Assembly (NCBI RefSeq): GCF_014642635.1
Contig: NZ_BMIQ01000003.1
Coordinates: 63,255-127,254, forward strand
Direction of reading: 5' to 3'
Source: Aureimonas endophytica
GTDB taxonomy: Bacteria; Pseudomonadota; Alphaproteobacteria; Rhizobiales; Rhizobiaceae
DNA length: 64,000 nucleotides
Numbering within the stretch: the first letter of the stretch is position 1; each line of letters opens with the position of its first letter. A program made the position numbers and the translations under genes. The notes beneath the pieces were generated by a model. That model was given only the letters and a program-made list of their open reading frames with translations, was not told the DNA's origin and did no database searches. This document shows, piece after piece, positions 8,718 to 18,914 of this stretch.

Positions 8718-10043
8718 TCATGCCGCGGCCGCGATCACCCTTCCCAGGACCTCGACGATCTCGCCGATCTGCCCCCGCTCGATGACGAGCGGCGGGGACA
8801 GCGCGATGATGTCGCCCGTCGTGCGGATGAGGAGGCCCTTCTCGAAGCAGTCGACGAACACGTCGTAGGCCCTCGCGCCGACCGCGCCGTCCCGCGGGGC
8901 CAGCTCGATGCCGGCGATGAGGCCGATGGTGCGGATGTCGGTGACGTGGGGCAGGCCCTTCAGCGAGTGGATCGCCTCGTCCCACTCCGCCTGGATCTCT
9001 GCCGGGCGGGCGAACAGGCCCTCGCTCTCGTAGATGTCGAGCGTCGCGATGCCCGCCGCGCAGGCGGCCGGGTGACCTGAGTACGTGTAGCCGTGGAAGA
9101 GCTCGATCGCGCCCTCCGGGCCGTGCATCAGCGCGTCGTGGACCTTTCGGCTGGCGAACACCGCGCCCATCGGAAGCACGCCGTTGGTGAGGCCCTTGGC
9201 GGTGGTGACGAGGTCGGGGACGACGCCGAAGTGGTCGGTGGCGAAAGGCGAGCCGAGCCGTCCGAAGCCGGTGATCACCTCGTCGAAGATCAGGAGGATG
9301 CCATGCTTGTCGCAGATTCCCCGAAGCCGCTCGAGGTACCCCTTCGGCGGCGGCAGGACGCCTGTCGAGCCGGCGACTGGCTCGACGATGCAGGCGGCGA
9401 TCGTCTCCGCCCCGTGGAGGGCGACGAGGCGCTCCAGGTCGTCGGCGAGCTCGGCGCCGTGCTCGGGCTGGCCCTTCACGAAGCCGTTGCGGACGGGATC
9501 GAACGTGTGGCGCAGGTGGTCGGTGCCGGGAAGCTGCGGGAAGACGCGGCGGTTGTTCACGAGGCCGCCGACCGAGATGCCGCCGAAGCCGACGCCGTGG
9601 TAGCCGCGTTCACGGCCGATGAGGCGCGTCCGCGTGCCCTGTCCGACGGCGCGCTGGTAGGCGATCGCGATCTTGAGGGCGGTGTCGACGGACTCCGACC
9701 CCGAGCCGGTGAAGAAGACGCGATCGAGCTTATGTCCGTCCGGCCCCGGCGCGATCTTCGCGAGGCGCTCGGCGAACTCGAAGGCGATGGTGTGGCCCAT
9801 CTGGAAGGACGGGGCGTAGTCGAGCGTCATGAGCTGGCGCTCGACGGCTTCCGCGATCTGTCGCCGACCGTGGCCCGCGTTCACGCACCAGAGGCCCGCG
9901 GTCCCGTCGAGGACGGTGCGGCCGTCGTCGGTGGTGTAGCGCATGCCCTGCGCGCCGACGAAGAGGCGCGGCGCCTTCTTGAACTGGCGGTTGGCGGTGA
10001 AGGGCATCCAGTAGCTGTCGAGGGACGGCAGGTTGGGGCGCAT
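8718..10043 (-). CDS. Class III omega-amino acid:pyruvate-type aminotransferase
   Basis: 441 residues, a normal length for class III PLP aminotransferases. It opens with the MRPNLPSLDSYWMPFTANR-type N-terminus of beta-alanine:pyruvate transaminases. FTGSGSESVD (111-120) should bind the PLP phosphate, LIFDEVITGFGR (251-262) carries the cofactor Asp, and TTAKGLTNG (280-288) holds the Schiff-base Lys283. The family moves an omega or beta amino group to pyruvate. The frame is open further upstream, but the ATG at 10043, with AGGAC just before it, matches the family start. It is the last gene of the minus-strand demethylation run, 26 bp after the second flavoenzyme, and could deaminate the fully demethylated amine. 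The exact substrate cannot be read from sequence. Confidence 0.85.
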   Translation of the reverse strand: MRPNLPSLDSYWMPFTANRQFKKAPRLFVGAQGMRYTTDDGRTVLDGTAGLWCVNAGHGRRQIAEAVERQLMTLDYAPSFQMGHTIAFEFAERLAKIAPGPDGHKLDRVFFTGSGSESVDTALKIAIAYQRAVGQGTRTRLIGRERGYHGVGFGGISVGGLVNNRRVFPQLPGTDHLRHTFDPVRNGFVKGQPEHGAELADDLERLVALHGAETIAACIVEPVAGSTGVLPPPKGYLERLRGICDKHGILLIFDEVITGFGRLGSPFATDHFGVVPDLVTTAKGLTNGVLPMGAVFASRKVHDALMHGPEGAIELFHGYTYSGHPAACAAGIATLDIYESEGLFARPAEIQAEWDEAIHSLKGLPHVTDIRTIGLIAGIELAPRDGAVGARAYDVFVDCFEKGLLIRTTGDIIALSPPLVIERGQIGEIVEVLGRVIAAAA

Positions 10044-10069
10044 GGGATGTGTCCTGGAGTTGGAGCCGG

Positions 10070-12514
10070 TCAGGCGAGGATGCGGGACGAGGTCGGGTCG
10101 TACATCGGCTTCAGCGACGCCTCCGCCGGGACGCGGACGCCCGCGATCTCGATCTCGTAGGTCGACGCGAGGAGCTCCTCCTCGCCCTGGTTCTCGCAGG
10201 GGACGTAGCCCATGCCGATCGCGCCCCCGAGGTGGTGGCCGTAGTTGCCGGAGGTCACGATCGACACGATCCGCCCGTCGCGCACCACGGCCTCGTTGTG
10301 GAAGAGCAGCGGCTCCGGGTCCTTCAGGCGGAACTGGACGAGGCGGCGCTTCAGCCCCTCCTCGCGCTTGCGCAGGACTGCGTCGCGCCCGATGAAGTCG
10401 CCCTTCTTCGTCTTGACCGCGAAGCCGAGGCCCGCCTCGAGGACGTGGTCCTCGTCGGTGATGTCGTGCCCGAAGTGGCGATACGCCTTCTCGATGCGGC
10501 AACTGTCGAGCGTGTGGATGCCGCAAAGCTTCAGGTCGAACTCGCGGCCGGCCTCGCGGATCGCCTCGAAGGCGTGGGCCGCCTGGTCGCTCGGCACGTA
10601 GAGTTCCCAGCCGAGCTCGCCCACGTAGCTGATGCGGTGGGCCCGGGCGAGGCCCATGCCGAGCTCGATCTCCCGGGCCGTGCCGAACGGGAACGCCTCA
10701 TGCGACAGGTCGTCCGGCGTGACGCGCGACAGGAGCTCGCGGGAGCGCGGTCCCTGCACCACGAGCACGGCCTCGCCGGCGCTGACGTCGGTCAGGACGG
10801 CGAACTCGTCGCGGAGCTGCTTGCGGAGCCACGACAGGTCGCGCGTGAAGGTCGCGACCGGGACGACCAGTAGGTAGGCCGTCTCGGACAGGCGCGTCAC
10901 CGTGAGGTCGCTCTCGATGCCGCCCCGCTCGTTCAGCATTTGGGTGTAGACGATCCGGCCGACCTTCACATCGACGTCGTTGGCGCAGACGCGCTGGAGG
11001 AAGCGGCAGGCGTCACGCCCCTCGACGCGGATCTTGCCGAACGAGGACATGTCGAAGAAGCCGACGTTCTCCCGGACGGCCTTGTGCTCCGCCGCTTGGT
11101 TGCCGAACCAGTTCTGGCGCTTCCAGGAGTAGCGATACTCGCGCTCCTGCCCGTCGTTCGCAAACCAGTTCGGCCGCTCGAAGCCCGCGACCTCGCCGAA
11201 CACGGCGCCCTCGTCCTTCAGGACGGCGTGCAGCGGGGACCGGCGCACTCCGCGGGAGGTCGCCATCTGACGATATGGGAAGTGGTCGGCGTAGAGGAGG
11301 CCGAGCGTCTCGGACACGCGGTCGCGCAGGTAGCTGCGGTTCTTCTGGAAGGAGTGGGCCCGGCGGATGTCGACCTCCCAGAGGTCGAAGGGCGGCTCGC
11401 CGTCGTTCATCCACTGGGCGAGCGCCATGCCCGCGCCGCCGGACGAGACGATGCCGATCGAATTGTAGCCCGCGGCCACCCAGTAGCCCTTCAGCTCCGG
11501 CGCCTCGCCGAGGTAGTAGCGGTCGTCCGGCGTGAAGCTCTCCGGGCCGTTGAAGAACGTGTGGATGCCCGCCGACTCCAGCATGGGCATGCGGTTGATC
11601 GCCTTCTCGAGGATGGGCTCGAAGTGGTCGAAGTCGTCGGGCAACTGGTCGAAGCAGAAGTCCTCGCGGATGCCGCCCATGCCCCAGGGCTTGGCCTTCG
11701 GCTCGAAGGCGCCGAGCAGCATCTTGCCCGCGTCCTCCTTGTAGTAGGCGCACTCGTCAGGGACGCGCAGGACGGGCAGGCGCTGGAGCTCGGGGATCGC
11801 CTCGGTGACGATGTAGAAGTGCTCGCAGGCATGGAGCGGCAGCGTCACGCCCGAGCGCGCCGCGAAGTCGCGTCCCCACATGCCGCCGCAGTTCACGACC
11901 ATGTCGGTCTCGATCGTGCCGGATTCGTTGCCGTCGGTCCACGAGACGCCCGACACGCGCCCGTCGCGCTGGTGGACCTCCGTCACCTTCACGTCCTCGA
12001 CGATCCGGGCCCCGCGCTGGCGAGCGCCCTTGGCGAGCGCCATGGCGATGTTGGCCGGGTCGCACTGGCCGTCGAGCGGCAGGTGCACCGCACCGACGAC
12101 GTCGCCGATGTTGAGGTGCGGGTACATCGCCTTGGCTTCCTCGGGCGAAATCTCCGCGACGTCGACGCCGAATGCGCGGGCCAGCGTCGCCTGGCGGTAG
12201 ATCTCCTCCCGGCGTTCGGGCGTGAGGGCGACCGTGATCGAGCCGCACTGCCGCATGCCCGTCGCGACGCCGGTCTCCTCCTCCAGGCGGACGTAGAGGT
12301 CCGCCGAGTATTTGGCGAGGCGCGTCATGTTCTGGGACGCGCGGAGCTGGCCGATGAGGCCGGCGGCGTGCCACGTGGTGCCGGACGTCAGCTTCTTGCG
12401 CTCGAGGAGGACGATGTCGGTCCAGCCGAGCTTGGCGAGGTGGTATGCCACCGAGCAGCCGGACACGCCGCCGCCGACGATGACCACGCGGGCCTTGGAG
12501 GGAAGGTTGGTCAT
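10070..12514 (-). CDS. Dimethylglycine/sarcosine dehydrogenase-like flavoenzyme with GcvT domain (second copy)
   Basis: 814 residues in the order FAD-dependent DAO oxidoreductase (~1-370), FAO-type linker, then GcvT/aminomethyltransferase-like folate domain (~440-810). The FAD motif VVIVGGGVSG lies at 10-19. TTWHAAG at 47-53 contains His49, at the position of the covalent FAD-binding histidine of dimethylglycine dehydrogenases. The family oxidises N-methyl groups, passes electrons to ETF and the C1 unit to tetrahydrofolate. Its ATG overlaps the stop of the upstream paralogue by 4 bp, so the two are probably translationally coupled. It is clearly divergent from that paralogue, so a different substrate or demethylation step is likely. 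The true amine substrate is unknown. Confidence 0.85.
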   Translation of the reverse strand: MTNLPSKARVVIVGGGVSGCSVAYHLAKLGWTDIVLLERKKLTSGTTWHAAGLIGQLRASQNMTRLAKYSADLYVRLEEETGVATGMRQCGSITVALTPERREEIYRQATLARAFGVDVAEISPEEAKAMYPHLNIGDVVGAVHLPLDGQCDPANIAMALAKGARQRGARIVEDVKVTEVHQRDGRVSGVSWTDGNESGTIETDMVVNCGGMWGRDFAARSGVTLPLHACEHFYIVTEAIPELQRLPVLRVPDECAYYKEDAGKMLLGAFEPKAKPWGMGGIREDFCFDQLPDDFDHFEPILEKAINRMPMLESAGIHTFFNGPESFTPDDRYYLGEAPELKGYWVAAGYNSIGIVSSGGAGMALAQWMNDGEPPFDLWEVDIRRAHSFQKNRSYLRDRVSETLGLLYADHFPYRQMATSRGVRRSPLHAVLKDEGAVFGEVAGFERPNWFANDGQEREYRYSWKRQNWFGNQAAEHKAVRENVGFFDMSSFGKIRVEGRDACRFLQRVCANDVDVKVGRIVYTQMLNERGGIESDLTVTRLSETAYLLVVPVATFTRDLSWLRKQLRDEFAVLTDVSAGEAVLVVQGPRSRELLSRVTPDDLSHEAFPFGTAREIELGMGLARAHRISYVGELGWELYVPSDQAAHAFEAIREAGREFDLKLCGIHTLDSCRIEKAYRHFGHDITDEDHVLEAGLGFAVKTKKGDFIGRDAVLRKREEGLKRRLVQFRLKDPEPLLFHNEAVVRDGRIVSIVTSGNYGHHLGGAIGMGYVPCENQGEEELLASTYEIEIAGVRVPAEASLKPMYDPTSSRILA

Positions 12515-14967
12515 GCGCGGATTCTTTCGTTGTTCGGGTCCCATAGGGCCTGGTCTGCGGCGACGGTCGCCCGGAAGGGCGTCCCGAAAATCTCCACCTC
12601 GACGACGGTGCCGGGTTCGGTCAGGTCGGCCCGGAGCATGGCGAGGGCGATGGAACGGTCCGTGCGGTAGCCGTAGCCCCCGGACGTCGTCTCCCCGACG
12701 ACCTCCCCGCCGTGGCGGACCGTCGACATGTACGGGGCGTCGTGTTCCCCCGGCTCGAGCACCAGCGTGGCGAAGCGCCGGGACACCCCGCGCTCCCGCT
12801 CGCCAAGCAGCGCGTCCCGCCCGAGGAAGTCCGGCTTGTCCCATTTGACGAAGCGCTCGAGCCCGCCCTGGAGGACGCTGTAGTCCGTCGACAGGTCGCC
12901 CTTCCACGTCCGGTAGCCCTTCTCGAGACGGAGCGAGTCGAGGGCGAACATGCCGAAGGGCTTCAGCCCGTGCGGCCGGCCCGCGTCCCAGACGGCGTCG
13001 AAGATCGCCGGCGTGTCCTCGACCGCGGAATGGATCTCCCAGCCGAGTTCCCCGGCGAACGAGACTCGGACGAGGCGGCATGGTTTCCCGGCGATCCGGG
13101 CCTCCTGGTGCGTCAGCCATCCGCGGGACAGGTCCGCCCCCTCGACCACCGACGCGAGGATCTCCCTCGAGCTGGGCCCGGTCAGGATCTGGCAGGTGAA
13201 CCTCTCGGACACGTCCTCGATGCGAAGAGAGCCGTCGGCCGGCAGGTGGCGGACCAGCCAGTCGCGGTCATGCCACTGCGCGACGGCCGCGGTCACCAGC
13301 AGGAAGGCGTCGTCGGCAAGGGCGAGGACCGACATCTCCGTGACGATGCGCCCGCCCTCGTCGGCGAAGTAGGCGAGGCCGAGCCGGCCTGGCTTGGGGA
13401 CGGCGCCAGTCGTCATGCGCGCCAGCCAGTCGCGCGCGCCCGCCCCCTCCAGCGTGAAGCGCGAGAAGCCCGGCAGGTCGAGGATGCCCGCGGCGTCGCG
13501 CACCGCGAGGCACTCCTCGCGCACCCGCCGCTCCCACGGGCCGTCGCGGCGGTAGGTCAGCGTCGATTCCTCGGAGGTGTCGTCGCCCGGGGCGGCGTAC
13601 CAGTTTGCCCGTTCCCAGCCGTTGTACGGACCGAACTGGCCGCCGAGGGCCTCGATCCGGTCGTGAAGCGGGGAGTGACGGCGGCCGCGTCCGGCGGGCC
13701 AGACGTGCCGCGGGAAGTGGATGGCGTACTCGTGCCCGTAGACCTCCATGCCCTTGGCGACGCAGTGGTCGTCATCGGTGTAGGCGGTGAAGCGGCGCGG
13801 GTCGCAGGACCACATGTCCCATTCTGTGCGCCCCTCCGTCACCCACTCGGCGAGCACCTTCCCGGCGCCGCCGCCTTGGGCGATGCCGAAGGTGAAGACG
13901 CAGGCCTCAAAGGCGTTCGGGACGCCCGGCATCGGGCCGATCAGCGGATTGCCGTCGGGCGCGTACGGAATGGGTCCGTTGATGACCTTCTGGAGGCCGG
14001 CCGTGCCGAGGATCGGCACGCGCTCCATGGCGTCGTTGAGATGCCATTCGAGGCGCTCGAGGTCGTCGGGGTAGAGCTGGAAGGAGAAGTCCGCCGGCAT
14101 CGGGTCGTCGGGCGTCGTCCAGTGGGCCCGGCAGTTCCCCTCGTACGGTCCGAGGTTCATGCCGTTCTTCTCCTGCCGGAGGTAGTAGGAGCTGTCGACG
14201 TCGCGCAGCAGCGGCAGCTTGTGCCCCTGCTCGCGGGTCCAGGCGGCGATCTCCGGGATCTCGTCGAACAGGATGTACTGGTGGCTCATGACCGTCATGG
14301 GCACGTCGCGGCCGAACATGCGCCCGACCTCGCGCGCGCGGTAGCCGGCCGCGTTCACGACGAACTCGCAGCGTATCTCGCCCGCCTCCGTCTCGATGAC
14401 CCAGTCGCCGTTCTCCCGGCGGGCGCCCGTCACCGGGCAGAACCGCACGATCCTCGCACCCATCTCCCGCGCGCCCTTGGCGAGCGCCTGGGTCACCTGC
14501 GCGGGGTCGATGTCCCCGTCGTTGGGATCGTAGAGGGCACCTTTGAGGTCATGGGTTTCGAGGAACGGGTAGAGCCGCTTCAGCTCGTCGGCGCCGAGCA
14601 CCTCCATGGCCATGCCCTGGTGGCGGCCCATGCCCTTGGCGCGGCGGAACTCGAGCATCCGCTCGTCCGTGTGGCCGAGGCGGAGCGACCCCGTGACGTG
14701 GTAGTTGATCGGGTAGTCGACCTCGGCGCCGAGCCGCTTGTAGAGTTCGGTCGAGTAACGCTGCATGTTCATCAGCGACCACGACCCCGAGAAGGTCGGG
14801 CAGTTCCCGGCCGCGTGCCAGGTCGAGCCGGACGTCAGCTCGTTCTTCTCGAGGAGGACGCAGTCGGTCCAGCCCGCCTTCGCGAGGTGGTAGAGGGACG
14901 AGACCCCCACGATGCCGCCGCCGATGATTACGACGCGCGACCTTGTCGGTAGTTCGGCCAAGTCCAT
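12511..14967 (-). CDS. Dimethylglycine/sarcosine dehydrogenase-like flavoenzyme with GcvT domain (first copy)
   Basis: 818 residues with the same layout as the downstream paralogue: FAD motif VVIIGGGIVG at 12-21, STWHAAG at 48-54 with His51 at the expected covalent FAD position, then a C-terminal GcvT-like folate domain (~430-815). It should oxidatively remove an N-methyl group, giving reduced ETF and 5,10-methylene-THF. The start ATG lies 47 bp after the etfA stop. Two complete single-polypeptide flavoenzymes in tandem suggest stepwise removal of two methyl groups, or two related substrates. No heterotetrameric sarcosine oxidase genes (soxBDAG) and no betaine-specific Rieske or methyltransferase gene are in the window. 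Confidence 0.85.
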   Translation of the reverse strand: MDLAELPTRSRVVIIGGGIVGVSSLYHLAKAGWTDCVLLEKNELTSGSTWHAAGNCPTFSGSWSLMNMQRYSTELYKRLGAEVDYPINYHVTGSLRLGHTDERMLEFRRAKGMGRHQGMAMEVLGADELKRLYPFLETHDLKGALYDPNDGDIDPAQVTQALAKGAREMGARIVRFCPVTGARRENGDWVIETEAGEIRCEFVVNAAGYRAREVGRMFGRDVPMTVMSHQYILFDEIPEIAAWTREQGHKLPLLRDVDSSYYLRQEKNGMNLGPYEGNCRAHWTTPDDPMPADFSFQLYPDDLERLEWHLNDAMERVPILGTAGLQKVINGPIPYAPDGNPLIGPMPGVPNAFEACVFTFGIAQGGGAGKVLAEWVTEGRTEWDMWSCDPRRFTAYTDDDHCVAKGMEVYGHEYAIHFPRHVWPAGRGRRHSPLHDRIEALGGQFGPYNGWERANWYAAPGDDTSEESTLTYRRDGPWERRVREECLAVRDAAGILDLPGFSRFTLEGAGARDWLARMTTGAVPKPGRLGLAYFADEGGRIVTEMSVLALADDAFLLVTAAVAQWHDRDWLVRHLPADGSLRIEDVSERFTCQILTGPSSREILASVVEGADLSRGWLTHQEARIAGKPCRLVRVSFAGELGWEIHSAVEDTPAIFDAVWDAGRPHGLKPFGMFALDSLRLEKGYRTWKGDLSTDYSVLQGGLERFVKWDKPDFLGRDALLGERERGVSRRFATLVLEPGEHDAPYMSTVRHGGEVVGETTSGGYGYRTDRSIALAMLRADLTEPGTVVEVEIFGTPFRATVAADQALWDPNNERIRA

Positions 14968-15014
14968 GCCTCCCGGTTCGTTCCTCGTTCCGTCGACGCC
15001 GTCGCCCCGTGCGG

Positions 15015-15944
15015 TCAGAGCTTGCGGGCGAGTTCGGGCAGCGCCTCGAAGATGTCCGCGACGAGGCCGTAGTCCGCGACCTGGAAGATCGGCGCGTCAG
15101 CGTCCTTGTTGATGGCGACGATGACCTTGGAGTCCTTCATGCCGGCCAGGTGCTGGATGGCCCCAGAGATGCCGCAGGCGACGTAGAGGTCCGGTGCCAC
15201 GACCTTGCCCGTCTGCCCGACCTGGAGGTCGTTGGCGGCGTATCCCGCGTCGACGGCCGCGCGGCTGGCGCCGACGGCGGCCCCGAGCTTCTCGGCGAGC
15301 GGCACGACCAGTTCGTCGAACCGCTCGGCGGACCCGAGCGCACGCCCCCCGGACACGACCACGCGCGCGGACGCGAGGTCCGGACGGTCGGACGACGACA
15401 GGGCTTCCGATACGAAGCGCGACAGCCCCGGGCCACCCTCTCCGGCCAGGACCTCGACGGGGGCCGAACCGCCCTCGCCCGTCGCGGCGAAGGAAGCGGT
15501 CCGCACCGTGACGACGCGCCGGGGGCCGGTTGCCCGGACCGTCTGGATGGCGTTGCCCGCGTAGATTGGACGCTTGAAGGTGTCGGGGGCGACCACCTCG
15601 ACGATCTCGGAGACCTGGGCGACGTCGAGCAGCGCGGCGACGCGCGGCAGGACGCTCTTGCCCGTCGACGTGGCGGCCGCCATGACCGTCGCGTAGGCCG
15701 GCGCGAGCCGGACGACAAGCGCGGCGGTGGGCTCGGCGAGCTGGCCGGCGTTGGCCGCGTCGTCCGCGAGCAGCACCTTGGCGACGCCCGACAGGCGGGC
15801 GGCCGCATCGGCGACGGCGCGCGCGCCGTTGCCCGCGACGAGGACGTGGACGTCCTCACCGATCGCGAGGGCGGCCGTCAGCGCCTTGGCGGTCTGCTCG
15901 GACAGGGTTGCGTTGTCGTGGTCGGCGAGAAGCAGGGTCGTCAT
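15015..15944 (-). CDS. etfA: Electron transfer flavoprotein alpha subunit
   Basis: 309 residues, the normal EtfA length. The C-terminal FAD-binding half carries the family signature: [19 protein letters not shown], then [10 protein letters not shown] and [16 protein letters not shown]. It forms a heterodimer with EtfB and carries electrons from flavin dehydrogenases to ETF:quinone oxidoreductase. It lies 22 bp after etfB and just before the two N-methyl dehydrogenase-like genes, so it is probably their dedicated electron acceptor. The housekeeping ETF genes would be elsewhere. Confidence 0.95.
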   Translation of the reverse strand: MTTLLLADHDNATLSEQTAKALTAALAIGEDVHVLVAGNGARAVADAAARLSGVAKVLLADDAANAGQLAEPTAALVVRLAPAYATVMAAATSTGKSVLPRVAALLDVAQVSEIVEVVAPDTFKRPIYAGNAIQTVRATGPRRVVTVRTASFAATGEGGSAPVEVLAGEGGPGLSRFVSEALSSSDRPDLASARVVVSGGRALGSAERFDELVVPLAEKLGAAVGASRAAVDAGYAANDLQVGQTGKVVAPDLYVACGISGAIQHLAGMKDSKVIVAINKDADAPIFQVADYGLVADIFEALPELARKL

Positions 15945-15966
15945 CGTTCCGTTCCTTTCCGGCCGT

Positions 15967-16713
15967 TCAAAGGACGCCGTCGGCCTTGAGCCGCTCGACG
16001 AGTTCGTCGACCGACGCGACGCGGACGCCGGCCGAGCGGGCGCCCGGCTCCTCCGTCCGCAGGACCTCGAGCATCGGGGCGGTCGAGACGCCGTAGTCGG
16101 CGGGGGAGCGCGTCTCGAGCGGCTTCTTCTTGGCCTTCATGATGTTCGGCAGGGACGCGTAGCGCGGCTCGTTGAGCCGGAGGTCGGTCGTCACGACCGC
16201 GGGAAGCGTTAGCTCGACCGTCTGCGATCCGCCGTCGACCTCCCGCGTCACCAGCGCCTTCCCGTCCGCGACCTCGACCTTGGACGCGAACGTGCCCTGA
16301 GCCCATCCGAGGAGGGCGGCGAGCATCTGGCCCGTCTGGTTGCTGTCGTCGTCGATGGCCTGCTTGCCGACGATGACTAGGCCGGCCGCCTCCGCCTCGG
16401 CGACGCCCTTCACGATCTTGGCGACGGCGAGCGGCTCGACCGGGTCGTCGGTCTGGACGAGCACCGCGCGGTCCGCCCCCATGGCGAGCGCGGTCCGCAG
16501 CGTCTCCTCGGACTTCGCGGGTCCGACGGAGACGACGACCACCTCCGAGGCGATCCCCTTCTCCTTCAGACGGATGGCCTCCTCGACGGAGATCTCGTCG
16601 AACGGGTTCATCGACATCTTCACGTTGGCGAGGTCGACGCCCGATCCATCCGGTTTCACGCGGACCTTCACATTGTAGTCGATGACCCGCTTGGCGGTGA
16701 CGAGCACTTTCAT
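15967..16713 (-). CDS. etfB: Electron transfer flavoprotein beta subunit
   Basis: 248 residues, typical of EtfB. The N-terminus [20 protein letters not shown], the segment [19 protein letters not shown] and the AMP/adenine-binding region with [12 protein letters not shown] and [17 protein letters not shown] are diagnostic. It pairs with EtfA and holds the AMP. It starts 16 bp after the permease gene, which shows that transporter, ETF and dehydrogenases are one transcription unit. Confidence 0.95.
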   Translation of the reverse strand: MKVLVTAKRVIDYNVKVRVKPDGSGVDLANVKMSMNPFDEISVEEAIRLKEKGIASEVVVVSVGPAKSEETLRTALAMGADRAVLVQTDDPVEPLAVAKIVKGVAEAEAAGLVIVGKQAIDDDSNQTGQMLAALLGWAQGTFASKVEVADGKALVTREVDGGSQTVELTLPAVVTTDLRLNEPRYASLPNIMKAKKKPLETRSPADYGVSTAPMLEVLRTEEPGARSAGVRVASVDELVERLKADGVL

Positions 16714-16729
16714 GGCTGCATGTTCCTTG

Positions 16730-17560
16730 TCAGGCGTCGGCCGGGGCTTTGGCGAGCCGCTGCTGACGCGCTTGGAGGGCGTTGGCCGTCAGCATCAGGG
16801 CCGCGGCGAAGACGATGAGGAGGGTGGCGACCGCGGTGATGCTCGGGCTGATCTGCTCGCGCAGGCCCGTCCACATCTGACGGGGCAGCGTGCGCTGGTC
16901 CGGCCCGGACACGAACAGGGCCACCACGACGTCGTCGAACGACGTGACGAACGCGAAGATCGCGCCGGACACGATGCCGGGCATGATGACCGGCAGGGTC
17001 ACGAGGCGGAACGCGGTGACCGGGGACGCGCCAAGGCTCGCGGCGGCCCGCGTGAGGCGGTGGTCGTACCCGGCGAGCGTCGCGGCCACCGTGATGGTGA
17101 CGAACGGCGCACCGAGCGCCGTGTGCGCGAGGACGAGGCCGGTCAGCGTGTTGAGGAGGCCGATCCCGGCGTAGAGGTAGAAGATGCCGACCGCCGCCAC
17201 GACGACCGGAATGACGATCGGCGACACGATCACCGCGGCGATGAGCTTGCGCCCGGGGCACTCGGGGCGCGTCAGGCCGAGGGCGGCCATGGTGCCGAGC
17301 GCGGTCGCGAGGACGGTCGAGCAGATCGCCACGACGAAGCTGTTGCCCGCAGCGAGCTGCCACACGGGCGAGGAGAACACCTCCCGGTACCATTGCAGGG
17401 ACAGCCCCGGCATCGGGTAGGTGAAGAACGGCTCGGAGTTGAAGGACAGCGGGACGATGGCGAGGATCGGCGCCATCAGGAAGGCGAGGACGACCGCCGA
17501 GTAAACCCGCAGCACCTTGCGGGCGACGGGGGTGGGCGTCCGGGTAGGTTTCGCGCTCAT
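16730..17560 (-). CDS. PotC-like ABC transporter inner-membrane permease
   Basis: 276 residues with about six predicted membrane segments and the BPD_transp_1 loop [19 protein letters not shown] that contacts the ATPase. The segment [22 protein letters not shown] near residue 30 is typical of the PotC side of polyamine/opine transporters. The ATG at 17560 overlaps the stop of the partner permease by 4 bp. It forms the translocation pore together with the neighbouring PotB-like subunit. The substrate is unknown; the gene neighbours suggest an N-methylated amine or betaine-like compound. Confidence 0.85.
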   Translation of the reverse strand: MSAKPTRTPTPVARKVLRVYSAVVLAFLMAPILAIVPLSFNSEPFFTYPMPGLSLQWYREVFSSPVWQLAAGNSFVVAICSTVLATALGTMAALGLTRPECPGRKLIAAVIVSPIVIPVVVAAVGIFYLYAGIGLLNTLTGLVLAHTALGAPFVTITVAATLAGYDHRLTRAAASLGASPVTAFRLVTLPVIMPGIVSGAIFAFVTSFDDVVVALFVSGPDQRTLPRQMWTGLREQISPSITAVATLLIVFAAALMLTANALQARQQRLAKAPADA

Positions 17561-18828
17561 CGGGCCGCCTCCTTCTGCCGGGCGGCGAAGGCAACGACGA
17601 GCGCCACGTAGAAGACAGCCACGATGGAGAGGAGGACGACGGAGAGCGCCGCGGCCATGCCCCAGTTCGACTGGTTCACGAAGTAGGCGATGAACGAGCT
17701 GAGCATCTGGTCGGTCGGGCCGCCGACGAGTGCCGGGGTGATGTAGTAGCCGAGCGCCAGGATGAAGACGAGGAGGCCGCCGGCCGCCACGCCCGGCAGC
17801 GTGAGCGGCAGGTAGACGTGGACGAAATTCCGCACCGGGTTCGCGCCGAGCGACGACGCAGCCCGCCAGTAGGCCGGGGAGATGCCCTTCATGACGGCGT
17901 GGATGGGCAGGACGACGAACGGAAGGAGGATGTGGGTCATCGCGATCAGCACGCCGAGGCGGTTGTGGACGAGCTCGAGGGGGTCGGAGACGAGGCCGAC
18001 CCAGCGCAGGGCGGAGTTCACCACGCCGTTGCTCTGGAGGAGCACCAGCCAGGCGGTCGTGCGGACGAGGAGCGAGGTCCAGAACGGCAGCAGGACCAGC
18101 ATCATCAGCCAGCGGGCGTCCCGCTCGGACGAGGACGCCAGCATGTACGCCAGCGGGTAGCCGATCAGGAGGCACAGGAGGGTCACGGACGCGCTGGTCG
18201 CCAGGGTCCGCAGGATGACGGCGACATAGATTGCGTCGTCCTGCGCCGCGCCGACCGCCCCGTCCCCGTCCCGCGTCAGGTCGAGCGCCTTCAGGAGGTA
18301 GAAGTCCGTGAGCGACGACGACGAGCGGCGGATCAGGTCCCAGGTGGCCGGCTGGCCCCAACGCTCGTCGATCGACACCAACTGCGCTTGGGCGGTCGCC
18401 GGCTGGACCTCGTCGATGTCGCGCATCGTTCGGTTCAGGAGGGTCCGGAACCCCGGCTCCACGTAGTTGAGGCGCTTCGCCACCTCCGCGACCTCCTCCT
18501 TCGGCCTGTCTCGTAGGTCCGACGCGAGGGCGGAGAAGGCCTCGTCCCGCGGAAGTTCCCCGGCAGCGGAGCCTGCCAGAGCCTCCACCGTCGCCGGCAG
18601 GACGGAACCGACCTGGCGGTTGTCGACGGACTGGAACAGGAGGAGCCCGATCGGAAGGATGAAGGTGACGAACAGGAACAGGAGGAGCGGCGCGACGAGC
18701 GCCAGGGCGGCGAGGCGGTTCCTGCGCGACGCGCGCGAGAGGCGCCTCCTGAGGTCGCTGTCGACCGTTCCGCTGCCGACGGACGCCCCGTGATCGCCCG
18801 GCGCGGCCCGGGTGGCTGTTGCATGCAT
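17557..18828 (-). CDS. PotB-like ABC transporter inner-membrane permease with large periplasmic insert
   Basis: 423 residues, longer than the usual ~290-310 for PotB. A first membrane segment (about 41-63) is followed by a ~150-residue Asp/Glu/Arg-rich insert before the permease core, as seen in a subset of polyamine-type permeases. The core carries the EAA-like loop RAASSLGANPVRNFVHVYLP. The start at 18828 is the first of two overlapping ATGs in CCATGCATG. The frame stays open upstream, but family similarity begins here. It pairs with the PotC-like permease, which overlaps its stop codon. Confidence 0.8.
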   Translation of the reverse strand: MHATATRAAPGDHGASVGSGTVDSDLRRRLSRASRRNRLAALALVAPLLLFLFVTFILPIGLLLFQSVDNRQVGSVLPATVEALAGSAAGELPRDEAFSALASDLRDRPKEEVAEVAKRLNYVEPGFRTLLNRTMRDIDEVQPATAQAQLVSIDERWGQPATWDLIRRSSSSLTDFYLLKALDLTRDGDGAVGAAQDDAIYVAVILRTLATSASVTLLCLLIGYPLAYMLASSSERDARWLMMLVLLPFWTSLLVRTTAWLVLLQSNGVVNSALRWVGLVSDPLELVHNRLGVLIAMTHILLPFVVLPIHAVMKGISPAYWRAASSLGANPVRNFVHVYLPLTLPGVAAGGLLVFILALGYYITPALVGGPTDQMLSSFIAYFVNQSNWGMAAALSVVLLSIVAVFYVALVVAFAARQKEAAR

Positions 18829-18914
18829 GGCTGGGGCTCCTCCTCCTCGGCGTGTCCGGGCGATCCGCCGGATGCCGTCGGCACCGGCGGATCGCGTGGT
18901 TCTGCCGGACGCCG

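Noticed and set aside
10044-10526. N-terminal extension of the aminotransferase frame
   Set aside because: It overlaps the coding end of the second flavoenzyme. Family similarity starts at the ATG at 10043, which has its own AGGAC.
10940-14952. Long plus-strand frames (10940-12670 and 12712-14952) antisense to the two flavoenzymes
   Set aside because: They are rich in Arg, Ala, Val, Asp and His without domains; the minus strand carries complete, well-conserved enzymes.
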